Source: Bacteroidales bacterium (lineage in GTDB: Bacteria; Bacteroidota; Bacteroidia; Bacteroidales; VadinHA17). Taken from it: a DNA stretch of 64,000 nucleotides. The stretch is taken from positions 36,516 to 100,515 of the forward strand of contig JALHSP010000138.1 of the NCBI GenBank assembly GCA_022865305.1, written 5' to 3'. The notes below the pieces were generated by a model. That model saw only the letters and a program-made list of their open reading frames with translations, had not been told where the DNA came from and made no database searches. Shown in pieces: positions 51,167 through 60,256 of the stretch; position 1 is the stretch's first letter; each line of letters begins with the position of its first letter. The position numbers and the translations under genes were made by a program.

Positions 51167-52264
51167 ATGTCTATGATTATTAAATTTCTGGACAGAGAAT
51201 TAATCGATAAGGTTTTGCAATTCTTTAATAATGCGCAGAGTGACAAAGTGCGCAGTTTTAACCGGTCCCGCAAAGAATTTGAATGGTTGTTTTTTGAAGG
51301 TTTAAAAAAACCTTCGCTATATTCAATTGCTTGGGATGACGATTCAAAAGAGATTATTGGCACATACGCGGGTATTTATATTCCCATGGTATTACGGCCA
51401 GGGGAACCTGTTTTAACATTAAAAGGTGAGGATACTATTCTTTCGCTTGACAGTATGATTAAATTTGGAAAGAGAGATGTACTAAATGAAATGCTCCTTA
51501 ACATAGAAGAAAAATCCAAAGCAGATAATGTAAAGTTTATTTGGGGATTTACAACAGCAAAAAGTTCTTTCCAAAGGTGTGGTTTCAAGATCATTAGTCA
51601 AATTAATTGGAGTTTTTATGTCATCAAACCAATTATATTTTATAAATATCGACTTAAACAATTTCCTCAACAATCTGTAATGAAAAAGTTACGACTTTGG
51701 GGATTCTCCTGGTATAATTTCTTCAGGCAAAGGTTTTTATCTTTTCCTTTTACCCAAATTAGTTTCAGACAAATAAGGTTTGATGAAATCGAAGAAAAAA
51801 TACTTTTAACTTTTCTTCCAGGGAATGTTTATACATTATATTTAAATAAGAAATTCCTTAAATGGAGAATAATCGACAATCCTTCTACAATGACTTATGA
51901 ACTTCTGGAATTCCGGGATGAAAAGGGATTTGTTATTTCGTATTTTATTTTCTCACATAATCAAGATAATATTTATTTCGTGGAACAATTTCTTTTTGCG
52001 GGACACATGTTGGATCGCGAAAAAATCCAAATTATGAAACTATCTTTTAACTTTCTTAAAAAACGGAAGGCGGCAATGATAAGAGCAATGGGATTTTCAA
52101 ATAATGTGTTGAATGTAAAAGAGATGAAATTATTAAAAAAGGCAGGCTTTTATTTTATTAAGAATAAGAAAGCCAGTTATTTTATATTCAAAAATCTTGC
52201 TGATCCTGCTATTGACGCTAAAGATATCTACCTGTCAAGACTTAATACACTGGGAATTGTCTGA
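51167..52264 (+). CDS. GNAT-like acyltransferase family protein
   Basis: A 365-residue soluble protein with the layout of the GNAT-like proteins found in surface-polysaccharide clusters (two GNAT-like halves). Indicators are SRKEFEWLFFEG, SKEIIGTYAGIYIPMVLRPG, FIWGFTTAKSSFQRCGFKII, and late KLLKKAGFYFIKNKKASYFI. No acetyl-CoA pyrophosphate loop is clear, so the activity is uncertain. If active it could transfer an acyl group to a sugar amine; with the ACP/KAS cassette nearby, an acyl-ACP donor is worth considering. It begins 19 bases after the deacetylase stop. Confidence 0.7.
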   Translation: MSMIIKFLDRELIDKVLQFFNNAQSDKVRSFNRSRKEFEWLFFEGLKKPSLYSIAWDDDSKEIIGTYAGIYIPMVLRPGEPVLTLKGEDTILSLDSMIKFGKRDVLNEMLLNIEEKSKADNVKFIWGFTTAKSSFQRCGFKIISQINWSFYVIKPIIFYKYRLKQFPQQSVMKKLRLWGFSWYNFFRQRFLSFPFTQISFRQIRFDEIEEKILLTFLPGNVYTLYLNKKFLKWRIIDNPSTMTYELLEFRDEKGFVISYFIFSHNQDNIYFVEQFLFAGHMLDREKIQIMKLSFNFLKKRKAAMIRAMGFSNNVLNVKEMKLLKKAGFYFIKNKKASYFIFKNLADPAIDAKDIYLSRLNTLGIV

Positions 52265-52294
52265 GTCAGTTTATCGAAATAAAAATTTCTTCAG

Positions 52295-53437
52295 ATGAAC
52301 ATTTTGTTGCTTACGCACTCATATCCTAGCAAGGTTAACCCTCTGAAATGTATCTTTATCAGGGAACAGGCCAAGGTTTTGAGCCAATACTTTAATGTTA
52401 GTGTGGTATTTTTCAAAGTTGATTATTCGCATTTTGGACCATTTACCAGGTATTCATTTTCTAAAAAAACAAGTGATAAACTTACTGAATATGAGGTTAC
52501 AATCACTAGATCCTTACCTGGAATCACTCAGATAAAATTCCTGCTTGACACATACAGGTTCATTGAAAAGGAGATCCTGACTAAAAGTACACCAGACATA
52601 ATTCACAGCCATTTTTCTTATCCTGGTGGCTTCCTGGCAACGATCCTTCAGCGGAGAAAAAAGATACCTGCTATTTTGACAGAACACACAAGGATAAAAG
52701 CCCATTTCAGAAGCTGGTTTCATAAACAATGTGTAATATATACTTCAAAATATATTTCAGGAATAGTCACTGTCAGTAACGCTTTAAAGAACGAAATTGA
52801 CCAGATTTATCATAGGCCAATAACGGTTATTCCCAATATTGTAGATACTGAGAGATTCGAACTGGTAAAACCAAAAACTGAGGGAATAACAAATATTGGA
52901 TTCCTTGGGGGTCTGGGATCTTATAATAAGGGTCTTGACCTGCTTTTAAAGTCTGCATCCCTGTTGCAAAAAAGAAATTATATTTTACATATTGGGGGTG
53001 ATGGTGTTTTGCTCAATACTTTCAAAAAAATTGCGCGTGATTCAGGTTTATTAACAAATTGCAAGTTTTATGGAGAAATATCACGAAACAATATCCAGGA
53101 TTTTTATTCGAGACTAGATATTTTTGTTCTGCCCAGCCGTTATGAAACATTTGGGATAGTCCTTGTTGAAGCTATGGCAAGCGGAATACCGGTTATAGCA
53201 ACTAAATGTGGGGGACCTCAGGAAATCGTAACACAATCGACTGGTATCCTTGTTGAAAAAGACAATGCAGATGAACTGGCAAAAGCAATCAGTTTTATGT
53301 CAGAAAATCTGGGATCATATGACAAAGCAGCTATAAGAAATTACGCAAAAGAAAAATTTGGCCAATCAATCTTTATTGAAAAGATTACTGACCTTTATTA
53401 TATGATTTCTGGTAAGAAAAGAACTAATTATCTTTAA
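52295..53437 (+). CDS. Glycosyltransferase family 4
   Basis: A 380-residue retaining GT-B glycosyltransferase, the most typical GT4 of the cluster. N-terminal LLTHSYPSKVNPLKCIFIRE and DIIHSHFSYPGGFLATIL are followed by IPNIVDTERFE, IGFLGGLGSYNKGLDLLLK, KFYGEISRNNIQDFYSRLDI and the complete EX7E motif in SRYETFGIVLVEAMASGIPV. It probably adds a hexose to the polysaccharide repeat. Flanking genes are on the same strand with short gaps. Confidence 0.92.
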   Translation: MNILLLTHSYPSKVNPLKCIFIREQAKVLSQYFNVSVVFFKVDYSHFGPFTRYSFSKKTSDKLTEYEVTITRSLPGITQIKFLLDTYRFIEKEILTKSTPDIIHSHFSYPGGFLATILQRRKKIPAILTEHTRIKAHFRSWFHKQCVIYTSKYISGIVTVSNALKNEIDQIYHRPITVIPNIVDTERFELVKPKTEGITNIGFLGGLGSYNKGLDLLLKSASLLQKRNYILHIGGDGVLLNTFKKIARDSGLLTNCKFYGEISRNNIQDFYSRLDIFVLPSRYETFGIVLVEAMASGIPVIATKCGGPQEIVTQSTGILVEKDNADELAKAISFMSENLGSYDKAAIRNYAKEKFGQSIFIEKITDLYYMISGKKRTNYL

Positions 53438-53491
53438 TAGTTTTTTAATCCGGAAGATCTACTGTTATGATATTTGACCAAGACTGATTTT

Positions 53492-54283
53492 ATGGAACCG
53501 GAGAAACAGACAGGCAACAAAGAAATTTATTCGCGAGATGTCAGGCATCTTTATACAGAAAAATATTTTCTGGAAAATGCAACAGGTCATTCTGAATTCA
53601 AAGAATTTAAAGGGAAATTTGAACAATTGATTGATAAATTTAAGTTTATTATAAAATGTTTAAATTTACTTCAGTCTGACAGATTACTGGACATTGGTTG
53701 CGGCAGAGGTGAAATCGTTATTTATCATTCATTGAATAGAGGGGATGCTACTGGTTTCGATTTTTCTGAGGATGCCATAAATCTTGCTAAAGTAAAAGCT
53801 GAAGAATTAAAAGCCCCATGTTACTTCCGGATTGATACTTTTGAAAATATCCCTGAAGAAGAAAAATTTGATAAAATCATCTCAATTGATTTTATTGAAC
53901 ATATATCGCTCAGGGAGAGTAAGGTGTTCTTCAAGAAGTGCTTTAATTTATTAAAACCTGGTGGAAGGTTAGTTGTTTATACTTATCCTAATACTCTCAG
54001 AAGAAAAATCGGGTATAAACTTATCAGAATGTTTAGTATATTAAAGAATAAACCCTTGCCAGTGAAAGAACCTGACACAATTTCAGAACATTACAAACAG
54101 TATCATTTGAATGAACAAAATTATTTTAGCTTGAAAAAGCTGGCAACCGATGAATGTTTTAGCAAAATCAGACTCCTTTACTTTGATCCAAGCATTAAAG
54201 ATTCGACATTAAAATCAATTTTATGTTATACGCCTTTCAGACATTTCTTTCTTAAAGGGCTGACAATGATAGCAGATAAGTAA
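53492..54283 (+). CDS. Class I SAM-dependent methyltransferase
   Basis: A 263-residue methyltransferase. The SAM site is RLLDIGCGRGEIVIYH, motif II is near GDATGFDFSEDAI, and KIISIDFIEHISLRES followed by FNLLKPGGRLVVYTYP is typical of class I enzymes. It may methylate a sugar of the polysaccharide repeat or its lipid carrier. I chose ATG 53492 over a TTG at 53474. The flippase starts four bases after its stop codon. Confidence 0.86.
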   Translation: MEPEKQTGNKEIYSRDVRHLYTEKYFLENATGHSEFKEFKGKFEQLIDKFKFIIKCLNLLQSDRLLDIGCGRGEIVIYHSLNRGDATGFDFSEDAINLAKVKAEELKAPCYFRIDTFENIPEEEKFDKIISIDFIEHISLRESKVFFKKCFNLLKPGGRLVVYTYPNTLRRKIGYKLIRMFSILKNKPLPVKEPDTISEHYKQYHLNEQNYFSLKKLATDECFSKIRLLYFDPSIKDSTLKSILCYTPFRHFFLKGLTMIADK

Positions 54284-54287
54284 TATC

Positions 54288-55805
54288 ATGTTAAATTCAA
54301 TAAGAACATCAGTAAAAGACACACTTGTTTACGGACTTGGGAATATAGCAGTCAAGGTCATTGGATTAGTATTAATTCCTTTATACACTGATCCTCAGTA
54401 TTTTTCTGTTGATGAGTTTGGCGTACTCGGGATTCTTGAGATATCGGGTCTGGTATTAACAGCAATACTGGCTTCAGGGTTACCACAAAGTTTTACAAGA
54501 TGGTTCTGGGATAAGGAACATGTTGGCAATCAGAAAGGTATTTTTTTCATGTCGCTATCAACCCAGTTGATTGTTTCAGCTTTCTTCTGCTTGCTCCTGA
54601 TACCACTTTCGGGTACATTCTCTGACCTGCTGTTTAATACAATCTCATGGAGCAGGGTTATTACTCTTGTTATTCTTGCTTCAGCCATACAGACAATAAA
54701 CAATTTAATCAATATTTTATTAAGACTTCAGTCAAAGTCGGTTCTCTATACATTGACAAACCTCTTAAAGCTTATGGTGGTTCTGTCTCTTACTCTTTAT
54801 TTTATATTATCGAAAAAAATGGGTCTCGAGGGCATTTATCTTGCCCAGGTGATCGGGAATGTTTTTTTCATTTTAATACTTTCGGTTTATACAGTCAGGA
54901 ATACAAAATTATTCTTTGACAAACATATTTTTAAGTCGATGAACGTTTACGGATTTCCGTTATTGCTGGCCAATCTGGCAGCAGTTCTACTTAATGTAAT
55001 CGACAGGTATTCGCTTAATTCACTTACGCTTTTAAAATATGTTGCTCTTTATACCCTGGCTTATAAAATAACCAGTGTACTTAAGCTTGTAATATCTGAT
55101 TCTATTAAACTGGCAATAGCGCCAATGATGATGAAAAGAATTGATTCTGCCAACAATAAAAGATTCTATTCCAAAGTCCTTCTTTATTCATCATATGTCA
55201 TGATGCTTGGTGTCATCGCTGTTTCAATGTTTTCATATGAAGTCCTGAAAGTTCTTGCAAAGTCAGGCGAATTCTGGTCAGCAGTAGTAATAATACCTGT
55301 ACTGGCGTTGTCGGTCTTTTTTGTAAATATGAAGGATATTACGGTTTATGGGCTGCATTTCGCAAAAAAAACCGGAATAATCGGGATTATTGTTGTTCTT
55401 GCCACTGCATTGAGTCTCATCCTCAATATCTTGCTAATCCCTGTCTGGGATATTAAAGGAGCTGCAGTTGCAACCCTGCTTTCTCAGTTTTTTTACTGGC
55501 TGGCATGCTATTACTTTGCCCAGAGAGCATTTTTTATTCCTTATGAGACCGGAAAATTAGCTCTCCTGTTTATTGTCGGAGCTATATTTTCCTTTTTAAG
55601 CCTGTTACTGAATGATATGGATCTGCTTCCCAGACTGCTTATTAAAACAGGCTGCCTTATCAGTTTCCCATTCATACTTTACCTGTTCAGTTTCTATGAG
55701 CCAGTTGAGCTGAAAGCAATAAGAGGTTTTGCAGTTAAATGGTCTGATCTGAAGAAGTTCAGAGAAAATCTGAACTCCCTGAAAGGCATTAAAGATGAAG
55801 CATGA
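54288..55805 (+). CDS. Oligosaccharide flippase (Wzx/MATE-like)
   Basis: A 505-residue membrane protein with 12-14 helices of the MOP superfamily. The N-terminal block DTLVYGLGNIAVKVIGLVLI is the usual Wzx start, and the second half has NILLIPVWDIKGAAVATLLS, a repeated-fold signature. It should flip lipid-linked oligosaccharide units to the periplasmic side. Its presence supports a Wzx-dependent pathway; a Wzy polymerase is not evident in the window. Confidence 0.9.
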   Translation: MLNSIRTSVKDTLVYGLGNIAVKVIGLVLIPLYTDPQYFSVDEFGVLGILEISGLVLTAILASGLPQSFTRWFWDKEHVGNQKGIFFMSLSTQLIVSAFFCLLLIPLSGTFSDLLFNTISWSRVITLVILASAIQTINNLINILLRLQSKSVLYTLTNLLKLMVVLSLTLYFILSKKMGLEGIYLAQVIGNVFFILILSVYTVRNTKLFFDKHIFKSMNVYGFPLLLANLAAVLLNVIDRYSLNSLTLLKYVALYTLAYKITSVLKLVISDSIKLAIAPMMMKRIDSANNKRFYSKVLLYSSYVMMLGVIAVSMFSYEVLKVLAKSGEFWSAVVIIPVLALSVFFVNMKDITVYGLHFAKKTGIIGIIVVLATALSLILNILLIPVWDIKGAAVATLLSQFFYWLACYYFAQRAFFIPYETGKLALLFIVGAIFSFLSLLLNDMDLLPRLLIKTGCLISFPFILYLFSFYEPVELKAIRGFAVKWSDLKKFRENLNSLKGIKDEA

Positions 55806-55896
55806 AAATTAAGTATTCACGTTACGATAATAAAAATACAGGTAAATAGATATTTTTGCATTTCAATTATATCTTTAATTTTAAAAGAACCAGGTT

Positions 55897-58350
55897 ATGG
55901 AAATCAGGAACAAAATAAAGCCATTTCTGCCACATCTTGTTGCAGTTATAATATTCACCATTATTTCATTTGTCTATTTCTACCCGGTTCTTGAAGGTAA
56001 AGTCCTTAAGGCAAATGATTCGACAGTGTCAAAAATCTACTCAAAGGAGATACATGATTTCCGTGCAAAATATAATAAAGAACCTCTGTGGACAAATTCG
56101 ATTTTCTGCGGGATGCCCGCATATCTTATATCAACATTATATCCGGGTAACCTTTTCAAACATCTGGATACTGTTCTCAGGAGTTACAGGATGCCTGTTG
56201 CGGTATTATTCCTGTCAATGGCAGGATTTTATGTTTTGCTTCTCCTGTTCAGGGTGAATCCGTGGCTGGCAATAGTAGGGGCTCTGGGATATGGATTATC
56301 ATCTTTCCTGTTTCAGATCATTGCTGCCGGGCACAATACGCAGGCTATAGCTCTTGCATATATGGCCCCCATGATCGGAGGAATCTATTATGCTTACAGA
56401 TACGATGCCATAAAGGGAGCACTGTTTACAGCATTTTTCCTATCCCTGGAATTACTGTCAAATCATCCCCAGATGACGTATTATGCTATGATCTGTCTGC
56501 TTGTATTTGTCATAACTGAACTTATCTTCTCGATAAAGCAAAAAGCATTCTTAAAATTCATAAGGACATCTGCCATTCTAATTATTCCGTTCATCATTGC
56601 TATAGGAATTAATTTCGCCTTTCTGTATACTACCTGGGAGTATGGTAAATATTCCTTAAGGGGAAAATCCGATCTTACAACAGTTGATAAGAATGTCACT
56701 TCTGGTCTTGACAAAGATTATATAACTTACTGGAGTTACGGAGTTGATGAAACATTGAATCTTCTTATTCCGAATTATAAAGGAGGATCCAGCAAACCAT
56801 TTGACCGTGATTCTGAAACACTAAAGGTTTTAAGACAAAATAATGCAGCATCTGCTGGTAATCAATTTCAGAAATACTGGGGAACACAGCCCGGAACGGA
56901 TGGTCCGCACTATGTTGGCGCTATTGTGGTTTTCCTTTTTATTCTTGGTTTAATAATTATCAAAGGACCGGAGAAATGGTGGCTCTTAATTGCAACGGTT
57001 TTATCAGTTATGCTTGCCTGGGGAAAAAACTTTATGCCTCTTACAAACTTTTTCATCGAGTATTTTCCCGGATACAATAAATTCCGGGCAGTGACCATGA
57101 TACTGGTGATTGCCCAGTTTTGTATTCCTCTTTTAGGTATTCTCGCTTTGAGAGACATTTTTAATGGCAACGCAACAAAAAAGGAATTACTTAAAGGAGT
57201 CCGGATAGCTGCAGGGATCACATGCGGATTGATCGTGCTTATTCTTATTATACCCGGTATTGCAGGATCTTTCATTTCCCAATATGAGGCAGAGCTGAAG
57301 TTCCCTGATTGGCTGACTAATGCTTTAATAGCTGACAGAAAAGGTTTGTTAAAAACCGACAGCTTCCGCTCCCTTATTTTTATTCTGCTTGCTGCCGGTA
57401 CCATTTTTGGTTTCCTATATGAGAAATTGCGAAAGGAATATGCAATAGTAGCAGTTGCTGCATTAATTTTCCTTGATCTGTGGACAGTCGATAAAAGATA
57501 CCTGAATGCAAATAATTTTGAAAAACCTTCAGTAATTCAAAAGTCATTTACTCCTGCGAAAGCAGATGATTATATCCTTAATGATCCATCATATCACAGG
57601 GTTTGGAATCGGACTGTATCAACGTTTAATGATAATAGTCCCACGTCTTATTTTCATAAATCTATCGGAGGTTATCACGGCGCCAAATTGAAAAGGTACC
57701 AGGAGCTTATTGACTCTTCAATTATAAGGGATTTTCAGTTGTTTGAATCTGTTGCAAAAAACGCCCGCACTATTGAAGAGCTGCTCCCTGTCCTTAAGAA
57801 TACTTCTACACTTAATATGCTGAATACCAAATATATCATCTATAATCCTGATGCTCCGCCCATAGTCAATCCCAACTCACTTGGGAATGCCTGGTTTGTG
57901 GAGAAGCCGGTATTGGTAGAAAATGCTAATAAGGAAATAATGACCCTCAAAACCATTAATCCTTCAACTGAGGCTGTTATAGATAAAATATTTGAAGATC
58001 AGATAACACAACCCTCGTACCCTGTAGCCGACGGAGAGACAATTGAATTAGTTTCATTCAAATCAAATGAACTGGTATATAAATATTCCGCCAGGTCAGA
58101 AAAGCTTGCAGTATTTTCAGAAATATATTATCCGGCAGGATGGAAGTGTTCAATAGACGGTAAAGAAAGTAAATATTTCAGAGCTGATTATGTTCTAAGG
58201 GCTATGATAGTCCCCGGGGGCAATCATGAAATAAAATTTGTTTTCGAGCCTGCCTCTTATATTATCGGAAACAAAATATCTCTTGCAAGTTCAATTATAC
58301 TGATTCTGCTTCTTGCAGGTTTCCTTGTGCTGAAACTTAAGAAAAGATAA
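55897..58350 (+). CDS. YfhO family membrane protein
   Basis: An 817-residue protein with a multi-helix N-terminal GT-C-like membrane domain (first helix VAVIIFTIISFVYFYPVLEG, then acidic loop KANDSTVSKIYSKE) and a C-terminal extracytoplasmic domain (YHRVWNRTVSTFNDNSPTSY, LNMLNTKYIIYN) that ends in a last helix. This is the YfhO architecture; B. subtilis YfhO takes part in glycosylating teichoic acid. It may add sugars to the polysaccharide outside the membrane. A TATTTTTG box at 55851-55858 is a possible -7 element. Confidence 0.9.
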   Translation: MEIRNKIKPFLPHLVAVIIFTIISFVYFYPVLEGKVLKANDSTVSKIYSKEIHDFRAKYNKEPLWTNSIFCGMPAYLISTLYPGNLFKHLDTVLRSYRMPVAVLFLSMAGFYVLLLLFRVNPWLAIVGALGYGLSSFLFQIIAAGHNTQAIALAYMAPMIGGIYYAYRYDAIKGALFTAFFLSLELLSNHPQMTYYAMICLLVFVITELIFSIKQKAFLKFIRTSAILIIPFIIAIGINFAFLYTTWEYGKYSLRGKSDLTTVDKNVTSGLDKDYITYWSYGVDETLNLLIPNYKGGSSKPFDRDSETLKVLRQNNAASAGNQFQKYWGTQPGTDGPHYVGAIVVFLFILGLIIIKGPEKWWLLIATVLSVMLAWGKNFMPLTNFFIEYFPGYNKFRAVTMILVIAQFCIPLLGILALRDIFNGNATKKELLKGVRIAAGITCGLIVLILIIPGIAGSFISQYEAELKFPDWLTNALIADRKGLLKTDSFRSLIFILLAAGTIFGFLYEKLRKEYAIVAVAALIFLDLWTVDKRYLNANNFEKPSVIQKSFTPAKADDYILNDPSYHRVWNRTVSTFNDNSPTSYFHKSIGGYHGAKLKRYQELIDSSIIRDFQLFESVAKNARTIEELLPVLKNTSTLNMLNTKYIIYNPDAPPIVNPNSLGNAWFVEKPVLVENANKEIMTLKTINPSTEAVIDKIFEDQITQPSYPVADGETIELVSFKSNELVYKYSARSEKLAVFSEIYYPAGWKCSIDGKESKYFRADYVLRAMIVPGGNHEIKFVFEPASYIIGNKISLASSIILILLLAGFLVLKLKKR

Positions 58351-58362
58351 TGTCTGAAACTT

Positions 58363-59259
58363 ATGGTTCATCAGAATAAATGTCCGCTTTGCTGCTCTGA
58401 AAACATTGGGCAGCATTTACAGACAAGAGATCATTTCCTGAGCAGGGAACCATTTGAATTATTTAAATGTTCTGATTGCGGATTTGTTTTTACCCAGGAT
58501 TATCCTGAAGAAAATAGTATCGGCCGGTATTATGCTTCTGATAAATACATATCCCATAATGATTCTGCATCCGGATTTTTAAATAATCTGTACAGGTTGT
58601 CAAGGGCTGTAATGCTCAGGAAAAAAAGATCGGTTGTCAGAAGGTTTACCGGATTAAAAAGAGGAAGCCTGCTCGATATTGGCAGCGGAACAGGGCACTT
58701 TATTGCTGTTATGAAAGAGGCAGGATGGACAGTAAAAGGTATAGAAATTAACGAAAAAGCCCGTGAATTTTCTGTTTCCAGGCTTGGCGTGGAAGTCATT
58801 TCTCAGGAGCATTTATCATCCTTACTATCCGCCAGCTTTGATTGCATTACATTGTGGCATGTCCTGGAACATTTCCATGAACCAAATAAATATGCTTCCG
58901 AAATAGTCCGTCTTTTGAAGCCAGGTGGTACCTGTATTGTTGCATTACCCAACTGCGCCTCTTTTGATGCAAAATATTACAGGGAATACTGGGCTGCATA
59001 CGATGTCCCAAGACACCTGTGGCATTTCACACCTTCTGCATTTTGTCTTTTTGCTGAAAAAGCCGGTTTGGAGATAAGAAAAATACGGAGTCTCCCTCTT
59101 GATGTTTACTATATCTCTTTATTAAGTGAAAAATATAAAGGATCCCGGATTTCTTATTTTGGAGGAGTTTTAAAAGGTTTTATGTTTGCAGTCCGGTCCT
59201 TATTCAGGATGACCGGCAGCAGCTCCTTAATATACTTTTTAAGAAAAGAAACTGATTAG
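58363..59259 (+). CDS. Class I SAM-dependent methyltransferase with N-terminal zinc ribbon
   Basis: A 298-residue protein. The N-terminal CPLCCSENI and FKCSDCGFVF give a four-cysteine zinc ribbon. The SAM motif is GSLLDIGSGTGHFIAVM, and ITLWHVLEHFHEPNKYASEI then LLKPGGTCIVALPN are typical. This domain pair is frequent in sugar-cluster methyltransferases that alter deoxy- or amino-sugars or small lipids. It closes the rightward cluster; its stop codon overlaps the end of the PorP gene by four bases. Confidence 0.88.
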   Translation: MVHQNKCPLCCSENIGQHLQTRDHFLSREPFELFKCSDCGFVFTQDYPEENSIGRYYASDKYISHNDSASGFLNNLYRLSRAVMLRKKRSVVRRFTGLKRGSLLDIGSGTGHFIAVMKEAGWTVKGIEINEKAREFSVSRLGVEVISQEHLSSLLSASFDCITLWHVLEHFHEPNKYASEIVRLLKPGGTCIVALPNCASFDAKYYREYWAAYDVPRHLWHFTPSAFCLFAEKAGLEIRKIRSLPLDVYYISLLSEKYKGSRISYFGGVLKGFMFAVRSLFRMTGSSSLIYFLRKETD

Positions 59260-60233
59260 TAACGATCAAGCCACCGGTATCTTCTGGCACTATCGCCAAA
59301 TTTAAAGGCTATTGTCAGCTCATGAGTACCATAGGTGATCCGTTGAATTTCCTGCAGTGTGAAATCGAAAGCATAACCGAAGAAGATATTTTCATATTTT
59401 ACCCCAATGTTGGCAATCAAAGCACCACTTGTTCTGTATGCAAGTCCTGCCCAGAAGGCCTGATCATAAATATATGTCATTCCGATATCAGTCTGGGGTT
59501 TAAACTGTTCCGACATCATAAAAATGAAAGATGGCTGGAGCTCCGAATAAGCACTTAAATTGAAATTATAAGATCCGAAAAGATAATAGTGTCTGCTCAT
59601 CTTAAATTTTTCATAAGCCTCATTCCCTATCTTGGCTGAGGCTTCAAACAGCTGATCAGCAGAAAAACCTAGACAATATCTGGCATTAAGCAGATAAATT
59701 CCGAAAGTTGCATCCGGCACAAATATTCCACGCCGAAGCTCATTGTTCATCCAGGGTTCATTCGGATCCTCAAAATCTATTTCTTTTTCATTGATTTTAT
59801 AATGATAGCCTGTAAAGGCCAGCCCCATTGATAGTTGAGTTGTAGGCTTCAGCCACATATGATAAGAATATGAAGCCTGGAATCCTGTTCTCTGAACCAG
59901 CCCGTTCCTGTCACTGAAAATATAACCGCCTAAACCAACTTTACCATCGGTTTTTGGACGATATACCTGCCGTTTGAATCTGGTTTGTTTCAGGATATAG
60001 CTCCTTTTGAGCAATCGTGTCTGACCACTGAAAGAAAATGTCCGCGGCGCTCCACTATAACCTACCCATTGTTCCCTGGCTGTCAGGTTATAGCTGGTAT
60101 ACCCGTCGCTTCCTGCAACAGCCGGATTTATGAGGAATTTATTGTAAAGATACTGGCTGTATAAAGGTAATTGCTGACCGACAGCAACATTACCAATCAG
60201 AATCGTGAAGAATATATATACCAGTCGTTTCAC
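59256..60233 (-). CDS. PorP/SprF family type IX secretion membrane protein
   Basis: A 325-residue outer-membrane barrel of the PorP/SprF family. The signal peptide (KRLVYIFFTILIGNVAVGQ) is followed by the hallmark LPLYSQYLYNKFLINPAVAG, then alternate strands (VGLGGYIFSDRNGLVQRTGF). Members are needed for surface attachment or secretion of partner gliding or adhesin proteins through the type IX system. The start is GTG 60233. It lies 23 bases downstream of the giant repeat protein gene, in the same operon, the usual SprF-SprB pairing. Confidence 0.92.
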   Translation of the reverse strand: MKRLVYIFFTILIGNVAVGQQLPLYSQYLYNKFLINPAVAGSDGYTSYNLTAREQWVGYSGAPRTFSFSGQTRLLKRSYILKQTRFKRQVYRPKTDGKVGLGGYIFSDRNGLVQRTGFQASYSYHMWLKPTTQLSMGLAFTGYHYKINEKEIDFEDPNEPWMNNELRRGIFVPDATFGIYLLNARYCLGFSADQLFEASAKIGNEAYEKFKMSRHYYLFGSYNFNLSAYSELQPSFIFMMSEQFKPQTDIGMTYIYDQAFWAGLAYRTSGALIANIGVKYENIFFGYAFDFTLQEIQRITYGTHELTIAFKFGDSARRYRWLDRY

Positions 60234-60256
60234 AGGAACCTATAATTATTAAATTT

